NCBI RefSeq assembly: GCF_021352225.1 | Contig: NZ_JAAUVI010000006.1 | Span: 1-64,000, forward strand | Reading direction: 5' to 3' | Source: Methylobacterium sp. C25 | Lineage (GTDB): Bacteria > Pseudomonadota > Alphaproteobacteria > Rhizobiales > Beijerinckiaceae | DNA length: 64,000 nt | Part shown: piece after piece, positions 9,482 through 16,305 of the stretch | Layout: every line of letters begins with the position of its first letter | How positions within the stretch are numbered: position 1 is the stretch's first letter | The notes under the pieces: generated by a model | Told to the model about the DNA's origin: nothing | What the model saw: only the letters and a program-made list of their open reading frames with translations | Database searches by the model: none | Translations under genes and position numbers: made by a program

Positions 9482-9633
9482 TAGCCGCGGCACCTGGCGA
9501 GACCTTGGCCACAGAAACAATTAGGTACGTAACGGCGTGCATTTGCGCACCTTTATGGACGAACAATTCCTCCGTCTCGCTTGTTGTTACTTCATCTCAG
9601 ACAGCGGCCGGATTTGGCCACGGAGTCCATGAC

Positions 9634-10023
9634 ATGAAGAAAATCGCGATTGCCGCAACGGCGCTCATAGGCGCCCTGGCTTTCCTACCTGCTTCTGCCG
9701 ACGCTCGCGGCTTCGGAGGTGGTGGCGGCTTCCATGGCGGGGGCGGCGGCTTCGGAGGAGGACGTGGTTTCGGGGGAGGACGCGGCTTCGGTGGCCCTGG
9801 CTTCGCCGGTAGAGGTTTCGCCGGCCGTGGCTTTGCAGGCGGGTATGGTCGCGGTCGCGGCTACTACGGCCGGGGGTTAGGCTACGGGCTGGCAGGCGCC
9901 GGGCTGGGCCTGGGCGTCGGATACGGCCTCAGCGGCTACTACGGCGATGGGTGCGGCTACGGGTATGGCTACAGCGCCTATGGCTCGCCGTACTGCGGCA
10001 GCTATTACGGCTACGGGTACTGA
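9634..10023 (+). CDS. Secreted glycine/tyrosine-rich protein (129 aa)
   Basis: Start is ATG 9634, which opens a clear signal peptide (KKIAIAATALIGALAFLPAS, cleaved near ADA). The mature protein is almost only Gly, Phe, Arg, Tyr: GGGFHGGGGGFGGG and GRGFAGRGFAGGY repeats, then a Tyr-rich tail with three Cys (YGDGCGYGYGY, YCGSYYGYGY). Such low-complexity exported proteins occur widely in Rhizobiales, and their role is unknown; a cell-envelope or matrix role is a guess. It is a single gene with its own terminator. Confidence 0.8.
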   Translation: MKKIAIAATALIGALAFLPASADARGFGGGGGFHGGGGGFGGGRGFGGGRGFGGPGFAGRGFAGRGFAGGYGRGRGYYGRGLGYGLAGAGLGLGVGYGLSGYYGDGCGYGYGYSAYGSPYCGSYYGYGY

Positions 10024-10060
10024 GCAGTAATTCGGCCAATCGCGACAACGAATATGACGC

Positions 10061-10093
10061 CCTCGGTTGCCTCAGCAGCCGGGGGATTTTTTT
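10061..10093 (+). terminator. Rho-independent terminator after the Gly-rich gene
   Basis: Stem CCTCGGTTGC / GCAGCCGGGG (ten pairs, two of them G-T) with loop CTCA, followed by A and seven T. It lies 37 bases after the stop codon. Confidence 0.85.
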
Positions 10094-10143
10094 GTCGCGC
10101 ACGGCTGATGATTGGCGGGGGCAGTGTCTATGCGGCGAAAATG

Positions 10144-10377
10144 CTAACGGCTGAGGGGCAGCTCACGCACCTCACCAGGGACGAGGTCTAGTATCTCAGC
10201 CTCAAAACGCGAAAGCACACCCGTTATGCGGTCCACCTGCCACTCAGGCGGCATCGTGTCGGCAACCGTCCGCAAGGCTTCGTCGTCGCAATCGGCGTAC
10301 GTCCCAAAGAGCTTGATAAGTTTTGCCTGATCGGGGCGCGCGCTCGGCACCCACACGCTGACTTGATAGGGAGTCAT
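10144..10377 (-). CDS. Small hypothetical protein (77 aa)
   Basis: Start is placed at the ATG giving MTPYQVSVWVP because GGAG lies about nine bases upstream; an ATG at 10395 would add six residues. The sequence (SARPDQAKLIKLFGTYADCDDEALRTVAD, read in pieces, then EWQVDRITGVLSRFEAEI) is regular alpha/beta and looks like a real cytoplasmic protein. The family is not recognised. It converges on the Gly-rich gene. Confidence 0.6.
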   Translation of the reverse strand: MTPYQVSVWVPSARPDQAKLIKLFGTYADCDDEALRTVADTMPPEWQVDRITGVLSRFEAEILDLVPGEVRELPLSR

Positions 10378-10598
10378 GCCGGTCTCCAACTCCAATAGAC
10401 ATTACATATGATGTATTCCGGGTCGGCTTCTTGGGTTCACCAAACTATGATGGGAAAACGATCGAAAAATTTCCTAATCAACTGCCGATTTGCTGCTCAA
10501 TCATCAATTTGGGAACAAGCGTAGGACGATCTGCTTTCCCGGCACGACTGGCTTCGGAAATTATAACGGAGTCGGCACATGCGAAAGCTGGATTGGAA

Positions 10599-10874
10599 AT
10601 GACGATGAACTATCGAATGATGACCGCGGCGGTTGCAATCGCACTCAGCCTCGGCGTTGCCTCCGCGGCGTCAGCTCAGGGGGCGGGCGGCAGCGGCGGT
10701 GGTGCCATGGGTGGTGGCGGCATGAGTGGCGGCATGCAGCAAGGTGGCCAGATGGGCCAGGGTGGCATGGGTATGGAACAGGGCGGCATGCGCCAAGGCG
10801 GCATGCAAAAGGGCATGCGCTCTAAGAAGATGATGAAGAAAAAGAGAATGATGAAGCGCAGCCGCGCGATGTGA
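10599..10874 (+). CDS. Secreted glycine/methionine-rich protein (91 aa)
   Basis: ATG 10599 follows GGA by a few bases and opens a signal peptide (MMTAAVAIALSLGVASAASAQ). The mature part consists of Gly-Met-Gln repeats (GGGMSGGMQQGGQMGQGGMG) and a very basic tail of Lys, Met and Arg (KKMMKKKRMMKRSR). The Met-rich repeat could bind copper or other soft metals, as in other Met-rich periplasmic proteins, but no metal gene is nearby. Function unknown. Confidence 0.7.
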   Translation: MTMNYRMMTAAVAIALSLGVASAASAQGAGGSGGGAMGGGGMSGGMQQGGQMGQGGMGMEQGGMRQGGMQKGMRSKKMMKKKRMMKRSRAM

Positions 10875-10976
10875 GCTGAGACAACTCAAGGAGGGTGGCG
10901 TCCGCGCGATGCCGCCCTCTCATCGAGACCGCTACCGGAGTTCAGGCTTAGCGGGCAATCAGCGAGATTTCCTCTA

Positions 10977-11228
10977 TCAGCCCAGTCGAACGCCCAGCTC
11001 CGCCTCGGCCAGCACCTCGGCCTTCACGCTTCGAAGGTAGCCCGTGAGCCGTTTGGCTGCTTCAAGGTCGGCACACTGGACTCAAAGGCTGGAGGACCGC
11101 ACGTCCCTCCCAAGGCTCCTCAGGACGGCCTCGGCAGGCCATGCCGCCTTCCGCTCGGATGAGCTAGCGAGGTGGCGGAGACCGTATGGCGTGCCGATGA
11201 TGATCAGGACGCGTGCTGGGTCTGTCAT
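10977..11228 (-). pseudogene. Small hypothetical gene with one internal TGA
   Basis: Read from ATG 11228, the frame gives ARVLIIIGTPYGLRHLASSS ... AWPAEAVLRSLGRDVRSSSL, a TGA at 11082-11084, and then without any shift QCADLEAAKRLTGYLRSVKA ... LAEAELGVRLG to the stop at 10977. Both halves are strongly protein-like and add up to 83 codons. A single nonsense change is the simplest reading. Recoding is possible in principle, but no selenocysteine machinery or stem-loop was seen here. Family not recognised. Confidence 0.6.
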
Positions 11229-11320
11229 CCTCGGAGGCTAGCCGCGAGAAGCTGGCCCGGGAAGGTCTGGGTCGCTGGCGCGAAGGTCGCACCCATAACC
11301 GCGTATTGCCCCAAATGGGC

Positions 11321-11524
11321 TCAGCCGGTCGGCTTGATGTGCTCGATGAACCTCAGGCCATCCCAAAGCTCGACCGCGTGCTTCTCTGCCATGACCCGAG
11401 CTAAGGATAGAGCGGCGGCGTCGTCGGCTGCGTTGAGCTTGATCGTGTCGAGCACGTGCCCGTCCGAGGCCAGTGCTGTCAGCCGATATTGAGTAAACGC
11501 CGAGTTGCTAATCCGCGTGGTCAT
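11321..11524 (-). CDS. Small protein of the LWDGLRFIEH family, copy 1
   Basis: Start is placed at MTTRISNSAF; the upstream twelve residues of the open frame are not conserved in style. The 67-residue protein has two strands (YRLTALASDGHVLDTIKLNA), a long Ala-rich helix (DDAAALSLARVMAEKH) and the motif VELWDGLRFIEHI. A second copy with the same layout is at about 13031-13269. No function is known to me. It lies beside DUF6894-like genes in both cases. Confidence 0.65.
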   Translation of the reverse strand: MTTRISNSAFTQYRLTALASDGHVLDTIKLNAADDAAALSLARVMAEKHAVELWDGLRFIEHIKPTG

Positions 11525-11698
11525 GGACCGGGCACCCTTCGCTGCGCCTAGAGATGCCACCCCGCGCTAAGCGGAGGTGGTTGGCGGCAGTCAACGACAG
11601 AAACCTAGGCCGAGAGCGCCGCCCCGGAAGGTCGCCGACGCGCTCGGTCTGATAGCGCACAGCAGCCCGCGACCTCGGCGAGGGCCGGGCCGTGTTGG
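11525..11698. other. Short spacer, nothing recognised
   Basis: GC-rich spacer between two leftward small genes. Open frames here are chance overlaps. No promoter or hairpin was recognised. Confidence 0.4.
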
Positions 11699-12052
11699 CT
11701 AGGCAGTCACAGACTTCAGCAAACCCTGGCCGCCCCTCGCCACAACTCGGCCTGTTCGACTAGCCTGGAGGCGGTCTGATGCGCGGACGAAGGCCGCAAA
11801 GTTTTGAGCGTCGTCTTCTGCGAGGCCGCCTATGAGAACCGTTGCGCCGCTGTAGAGCGTGAGGTTGCGCTCGTTGCGAACAAGCACCGTATAGGCCTGC
11901 TGATCTCCGTCCTTGGGGATCTCATCTCGCGCAATCTGCGGTAGCGTTTCCATCGCCATCTGTCGGATGACTTTAGCGTCGGCGCATTCGTCGCCGACAT
12001 CGTCCCGGATCAGCGAATGGTCGTCGTGAATGTCGAAGCAGTAGCGGGACAT
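11699..12052 (-). CDS. DUF6894-like protein, copy 1 (117 aa)
   Basis: The N-terminus MSRYCFDIHDDHSLIRDDVG matches the MPRY-F-D-(I/L)-H-D-G opening that defines this small alphaproteobacterial family. A helix with two conserved parts follows (KVIRQMAMETLPQIARDEIP), then strands YTVLVRNERNLTLYSGATVL. The C-terminal 35 residues (ASDRLQASRTGRVVARGG) go beyond the usual family length of about 80. A purine-rich GGGGA lies upstream of the ATG. Its role is unknown; paralogues flank it on both strands. Confidence 0.7.
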   Translation of the reverse strand: MSRYCFDIHDDHSLIRDDVGDECADAKVIRQMAMETLPQIARDEIPKDGDQQAYTVLVRNERNLTLYSGATVLIGGLAEDDAQNFAAFVRASDRLQASRTGRVVARGGQGLLKSVTA

Positions 12053-12117
12053 GGGCTACCCGGATCCCCTTGATCCGATTCCAACCCACTGCCAGCGTCG
12101 AAGTTCTGTCACCAAGT

Positions 12118-12381
12118 TTACAGTTGGGCGATCTCCTTAGAGAAGGCCTCCGGCACCACAACATCGAAAACGAGCCGGGCAGTCATGACGACGTTGTCGG
12201 GACCGTCTCGAACGACCACGATGACGGCGCCCCCCTTCTCACTCAAAGTCTTGGGAGAAACGACGTAGTTACTGGCCGCGAGAACTGCCTCACCCTGTGC
12301 GGTTTCAAGGTCGGGAAGCTCCAGCCCCTCGTTATCAATGGCGTCCATGCCATCGTGTATGTCGAAGAAGTAGCGAGGCAT
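12118..12381 (-). CDS. DUF6894-like protein, copy 2 (87 aa)
   Basis: ATG 12381 is preferred because GGGGAG stands just before it and because family members begin MPRYFFDIHDG, as here. The helix (LETAQGEAVLAASNYVV) and the strand pair (AVIVVVRDGPDNVVMTARLVFDV, read in parts) follow the family pattern. It lies 65 bases upstream of copy 1 in the same direction and is probably co-transcribed with it. Function unknown. Confidence 0.75.
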   Translation of the reverse strand: MPRYFFDIHDGMDAIDNEGLELPDLETAQGEAVLAASNYVVSPKTLSEKGGAVIVVVRDGPDNVVMTARLVFDVVVPEAFSKEIAQL

Positions 12382-12754
12382 GACACCGCTCCCCTGAGGC
12401 TCGGCGGGAGCACGAAGAGCTCTCAATCAACGGCGCCGGGTAATTACCGATGATGTCTCGGCATAGACGCAGACAATCAGCTTTTGTACAACATATATTG
12501 GTTTTTAATATAGTGCGTAACTCACAACGGCGCGAGTGAGCTTGCCGTTTAATTCCGCACGCTTGCTCTGCCGACCTCATAGCTGCGGTACACTTTTGCG
12601 GTTCTTCTCCAGCGCATTCCATTTTCGCCAGCAAGGATCCCGTCATGACCGACACCGGATCGACGGCGCGTTACGTTCGGCCCGGTGACCCAAAGCCGCT
12701 CGGAACAATCACTCTCCACTCACGTACGGCTTTCTCACCATTTGAGGAGCCGCA

Positions 12755-12962
12755 GTGACTCGCTACACCTTTGACGTGGTCGATGACGGTCCCGTGGAAT
12801 GGGACGACGAAGGCATCGTGTTTGCCGACCATGCCGAGATCGAGCGTCACGTTCGCGCTGATCATCGAAGCTCAAAAACGGCAGGTCGATCGCGGCAGCC
12901 TGGACGGGCTCACCACCGTCTTTGTGCATCGTGTCGGTGGTGGGGGCAGCTTCGGCGACTGA
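12755..12962 (+). pseudogene. DUF6894-like protein, copy 3 (frameshifted)
   Basis: The GTG-started frame reads VTRYTFDVVDDGPVEWDDEG and ADHAEIERHVR, very close to copy 4. After about 12862 the matching sequence moves by one frame (LIIEAQKRQVDRGSLDGL, then TTVFVHRVGGGG) and ends at TGA 12960-12962. Aligned to copy 4 (VRQLIDAARARQKARGS), about two bases are missing at the junction. The gene is broken, and the break seems recent since both halves are still well preserved. Confidence 0.65.
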
Positions 12963-12985
12963 GAGATGCTTGCGCTCCCGCCTAA

Positions 12986-13269
12986 CAGTCGAGGAGCAAG
13001 CCATACCTAGCGCGTCATATTTTCTTAGGACGCGGCCTTTCTATCGGGTGCTTTTGCTCCGGTCGGATGGGACTGTCGTCAATGTTCGATCGTTGCGAGC
13101 TGCTGATGACGAGCATGCAAAAAGCCAGGTCAAAGCGATGGTAAACGGTCACGCCATCGACCTGTGGGATGGCCTGCGATTCATTGAGCATTTTGCTGTT
13201 GAGGGCGAGTTTCCTAGCAATCTGTCGCAGGAACAATCAGTCTTTGCGGAAGTATTGATTCAGTCATAG
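12986..13269 (+). CDS. Small protein of the LWDGLRFIEH family, copy 2
   Basis: The recognisable protein covers FYRVLLLRSDGTVVNVRSLR, a helix EHAKSQVKAMVNGHAI and DLWDGLRFIEHF, and aligns along its length to copy 1. It has a C-terminal extension of about 25 residues (FPSNLSQEQSVFAEVLIQS). The start is uncertain. GAGGAG at about 12991-12996 suggests initiation shortly after it, but the next in-frame codons are not standard starts, and the open frame reaches back to 12922. It follows the broken copy 3 directly. Confidence 0.55.
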
Positions 13270-13318
13270 CCGCGCGGCCGCCTTGCGTTTTCGGCTATTT
13301 GAATTTGCCGATGGAGCC

Positions 13319-13585
13319 TTGCCGCATTATATTTTTGACGTTCACGATGATGGCCCCACAGAGTGGGGCGATGAGGTGTATAGCTACGAGACACGAGATG
13401 ATATTGCATGCCAGGTCCGGCAGCTCATTGATGCTGCCCGTGCCCGTCAGAAAGCACGCGGGAGCCACAACGTTCTGACGTCGGTGTTCGTACACCAGGA
13501 TGGCACTAAGATTGTTCTGATTGCCTATGCGAGACCGGGCCAGCAGGTGCAGCTCGAATGGACGCCGACTCAAGGTGCGCCCTAG
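13319..13585 (+). CDS. DUF6894-like protein, copy 4 (88 aa)
   Basis: Homology begins at LPHYIFDVHDDGPTEWGDEV, so the TTG at 13319 corresponds to the usual family start; an upstream TTG at 13283 would add twelve residues. The helix region (IACQVRQLIDAARARQKARG) and strands (NVLTSVFVHQDGTKIVLIAY) are intact. It is the closest relative of the frameshifted copy 3, 360 bases upstream, so the pair probably arose by local duplication. Function unknown. Confidence 0.65.
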   Translation: MPHYIFDVHDDGPTEWGDEVYSYETRDDIACQVRQLIDAARARQKARGSHNVLTSVFVHQDGTKIVLIAYARPGQQVQLEWTPTQGAP

Positions 13586-13772
13586 CGCGCCAAGCATCGC
13601 GATCGGCACGTGTCTCGATTAGTTCGGCCTGTACCTCATTGATGCGGGCATGCAGTTCGCCACCATCGACGGCAATTTCAACGAGCATGTCCTGCGCCTG
13701 AGCAAGCTGCGCGCGCAATTCGGCGACCTCGGTTGCAAGCGCCACGATGAGGGAAGCCGTGTCATCGCTCAT
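13506..13772 (-). CDS. Small coiled-coil protein (88 aa)
   Basis: Begins MSDDTASLIVALATEVAELR and continues as one long heptad-like helix (AQLAQAQDMLVEIAVDGGEL, INEVQAELIETRADRDAW), followed by a disordered tail. The start gives a clean protein; an ATG at 13814 would add a poorly structured leader. It overlaps the end of DUF6894 copy 4 on the opposite strand by about 80 bases, so one of the two ends may be annotated too long. Function unknown. Confidence 0.5.
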   Translation of the reverse strand: MSDDTASLIVALATEVAELRAQLAQAQDMLVEIAVDGGELHARINEVQAELIETRADRDAWRARAHLESASIRAAPAGPVSHRQSEQS

Positions 13773-13835
13773 CCTAGATCCCGAACCTGCAAGGGCGGCG
13801 TAGATAGCAGCCACGGTTGGGGTTGGGCACGCTTT

Positions 13836-14042
13836 ATGTTGGGGTCTGAAAAAACGTTCCCGACGATTGCTAAAAAGAGAGGGTGTCCTCGAGGCTTCAA
13901 ATCAATCCTCGACTCGCTCGATAAGCTTACCCTCGCGGTGTTTCGCCGCGTGCTGATGGCACAGACCATTCTCTCTGGCATAGCTTGTGCAGCGACTCTT
14001 TATCACTTTTACCTGAGTGATCTTGACTCCGTTCCTGATTAG
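13836..14042 (+). CDS. Possible small membrane-anchored protein (68 aa)
   Basis: ATG 13836 opens a basic N-terminal half (TIAKKRGCPRGFKSILDSLD) followed by a hydrophobic stretch (AQTILSGIACAATLYHFYLS). The pattern is of a single-span or peripheral membrane peptide. There is no good ribosome binding site, and an equally long frame exists on the other strand, so support is weak. Confidence 0.3.
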   Translation: MLGSEKTFPTIAKKRGCPRGFKSILDSLDKLTLAVFRRVLMAQTILSGIACAATLYHFYLSDLDSVPD

Positions 14043-14226
14043 GGCCGGCTGCTTCCTGGTGAGTATGGCTTGGCACTGAGGCGAAAGGAGATGTTTCATT
14101 CGCAAAGTTTAGGGCGCGAAGCAGCTGGTGGAAATGAGCCTATCGATCTTAAGTTTGTTAACAAGTAGACTAAGAAACCGATGTTGATCTGGCGAGATGG
14201 CTCAGTTCATCTTTGCATGGACGGCC

Positions 14227-14463
14227 ATGCCTCGATATTACTTTGAAATTCACGATGGTGATTGGGGTGAAGTCGATACGGAGGGAGCAGACCACCCCAC
14301 CGAAAAGCACGCGGGCGAAGAGGCCATCGGCACCCTTACGCATCTTGCAAAGGACAAGCTCCCGAGTCGGGACGAGCGCGATTTCACGGCCGATGTCCGG
14401 GACGAAAGCGGTCGTCTTATCGTTCACGGCAAGCTTTCATTCCGAGGTGTTTGGGCGAAATGA
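14227..14463 (+). CDS. DUF6894-like protein, copy 5 (78 aa)
   Basis: The most typical member of the set: MPRYYFEIHDGDWGEVDTEG, a helix (KHAGEEAIGTLTHLAKDKLP) and the strands FTADVRDESGRLIVHGKLSF. The ATG at 14227 is chosen over the longer frame because it coincides with the conserved family start. A GC-rich hairpin begins eleven bases after the stop. Intact and of normal family length; the function of the family is unknown. Confidence 0.8.
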   Translation: MPRYYFEIHDGDWGEVDTEGADHPTEKHAGEEAIGTLTHLAKDKLPSRDERDFTADVRDESGRLIVHGKLSFRGVWAK

Positions 14464-14474
14464 ACTCATGAAAA

Positions 14475-14500
14475 AGCCCGCTCGGCGAACCGGGCGGGCT
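14475..14500 (-). terminator. Strong GC hairpin after DUF6894 copy 5
   Basis: AGCCCGCTCGG / CCGGGCGGGCT pairs over eleven positions around loop CGAA. On the plus strand it is followed by GAGTTCTT; on the minus strand by TTTTT, so it best fits a leftward or bidirectional terminator. Confidence 0.6.
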
Positions 14501-14655
14501 GAGTTCTTGGGAGATCATGCCGACAGGATCAAGGCAGAAGCAGTCGGCACGGCTTGCGACGATGGGTGCGCCACATCTCGATCGTTCGCAGCTTCTGCGC
14601 TATTGCGCCACAACGTATGTCGGGAAATTTGCGCCCTGCAATAAGCTAAGCACAA

Positions 14656-14803
14656 CAAAAGCCGCCGTGAACTAGGAGGAACACGGACGGCCTCTGAGGT
14701 CGGGCGGAGCAGCACTGCAGACACCCGAGTTGGTGAAACCGGGGGTACGGGCGATTGTTCAGAAGCAACAAAGCCCGCCCATGTGAGCCAATGGGACGGG
14801 CCT
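14656..14803 (-). terminator. Two further GC hairpins in tandem
   Basis: One hairpin lies near 14656-14691 (GCCGCCGTG / CACGGACGGC) and one at 14773-14803 (GCCCGCCCAT / ATGGGACGGGC, one mismatch). Both are flanked by A-runs on the plus strand, so the minus-strand transcript would end in short U-tracts. Together with the hairpin at 14475 they form a series of three in 330 bases. No leftward gene that would need them is obvious. Confidence 0.4.
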
Positions 14804-14990
14804 TGAAGCCGAGGCTATGCTGTGTGGGGCTTGCCTCAGACCGCACGATACGGCCGGAGGCCTCAAATGGTTTCAGTCGGGTCCGGCGCGAACCGCTACA
14901 CAGGGCGCCGACATCAACTGCGTCCCGGCAACGAGAAAGCTCCGTACCGATCTGGCGGCTTGGTCGTTTCGCGGCGCCAGACGTTAGCCG

Positions 14991-15239
14991 ATGATGACGT
15001 ATCGACTGATCGGTGTTGCGCTAGGCTCCTACGAAATCCATTTGCGGGGCGAGCCGGTTGGAAACCTCACTCGCACGGCTGGCACACGGCATCGGCCCGT
15101 GATCTGGCGAGCACGCCTCACCGAACGGCAGGCCATCTCAAACCACCCGCGGCCCTTCACGCGATCAGAGCACGAGTTTCGGACCTTCGCTGCCGCGCAA
15201 GCTTGGCTGGGACCGGAAACGACTGCCGCCAAAACCTAA
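14991..15239 (+). CDS. Small hypothetical protein (82 aa)
   Basis: The sequence alternates regular strands (YEIHLRGEPVGNLTRTAG, VIWRARLTERQAIS) and ends with a helix (HEFRTFAAAQAWLG), typical of a small folded domain. Similar short proteins, in which a Y-E-(I/V) strand is followed by G-x-P-V-G and the protein ends in A-x-x-WLG, occur in Methylobacterium without assigned function. Start is the first of two consecutive ATG codons. Confidence 0.55.
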   Translation: MMTYRLIGVALGSYEIHLRGEPVGNLTRTAGTRHRPVIWRARLTERQAISNHPRPFTRSEHEFRTFAAAQAWLGPETTAAKT

Positions 15240-16305
15240 GCGATCGGCTTCACCGGGCCGGCTGGGGTTAGATCAAATCCAGAAACACGAAGCCGCTACG
15301 AGGCCGCGTCGCCCGCCGGTCGTCTCAACACGGCGCGGGTGACGGCGGGTCGAGCGGTTTTCCTGCCCCACAGGCCGCTCGACCCGTCTGGAGCTTCGCC
15401 TCTACCGTCTTACACGGCCTGCTCGAGTCTCAGAAGAATTCTGGAAACACGCGGCAGCTACGATTGTGAACCGTCTGAATCTTCTCGATCTGCCGGCAAC
15501 GGACCGGGCGATCCCCCGCCCCCCAAGCGTCGCTCGGCCCGTCAATCCTCGATCCGTTCCGATCAGCCCCGATGTCCGCTTCTGAACCGCCGACCAACGG
15601 CTTGGAATGACCGGGTTGGGCGCAGCGCTGCCGGAGCACAGGCAGAACCGAGGTCTGCTTTCGGGAACTGCGCGGCCACGCGTAAACGGCCGGCATGGAT
15701 CGATACCCGCCCCAAGGTCGACGTCCGCTTCCAAGTAAGGGGGGCCTAAAGCTTCCAGTCCGCTGTCAGCCGACCTCCATCATCCAGAAACAGCCGGACT
15801 GCGGCTAAAAATTTATCTAATTATTTCAATGATGTAGGTGTTCGCAGTTTTATTCTGATTGGCGCGCCATTTTTCCCAAGCCGTTGCTTGGGTTGAACTT
15901 CTTCCACCCGAAGCCAAGCCGCGTACTCTCCTTAGAGTGCGCCCAAGCGCCCAGAGCCTAAGGGCCGAGGCGGAACTGGGCCCGGGTTTGGACTAGGAGC
16001 CAGCAGCGGGACGAGATTCTTGCGGTCGCGCAAGAGACGACGCGCAAAATTTCGCGGTCACAATCGCGGTACAGCCAGGCCGGTACAGTTGCCCCGGCGG
16101 TTGCGAGCGTTATGTCGGCTCGTGCACGCCGCACCGATCAGTCAACACAGCTCATCCGCGCGCTAGCTGTCTCGCCGTATAGCTTGGCAGTTTAACATTG
16201 TTGTATCAGTTCTAATCTTGGCAATCTGGTTGATGCGCCGGATACAAGAGGCCTAGTCTTGCGCGGCAAGCGAATCGACATTGCAAATTGTTCGGGAGAA
16301 ACGTC
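15240..16305. other. Long spacer with repeat-like segment and probable promoter region
   Basis: No gene was recognised in about 1.07 kb. Positions about 15570-15770 carry GTCCGCTT cores (15574, 15723 and a variant near 15759) like those at 235-375. The 15790-15850 stretch is locally AT-rich. The region just before the aldehyde dehydrogenase (16180-16290) contains AT-rich segments (TTAACATTGTTGTATCAG) that may hold its promoter. The long open frames on both strands have arginine/proline-rich, non-protein-like translations. Confidence 0.4.

Noticed and set aside
9634-10023. Gly-rich repeats as a CRISPR or tandem DNA repeat
   Set aside because: The repeats are irregular in length and follow codon structure of a Gly-rich exported protein; there are no uniform repeats and spacers.
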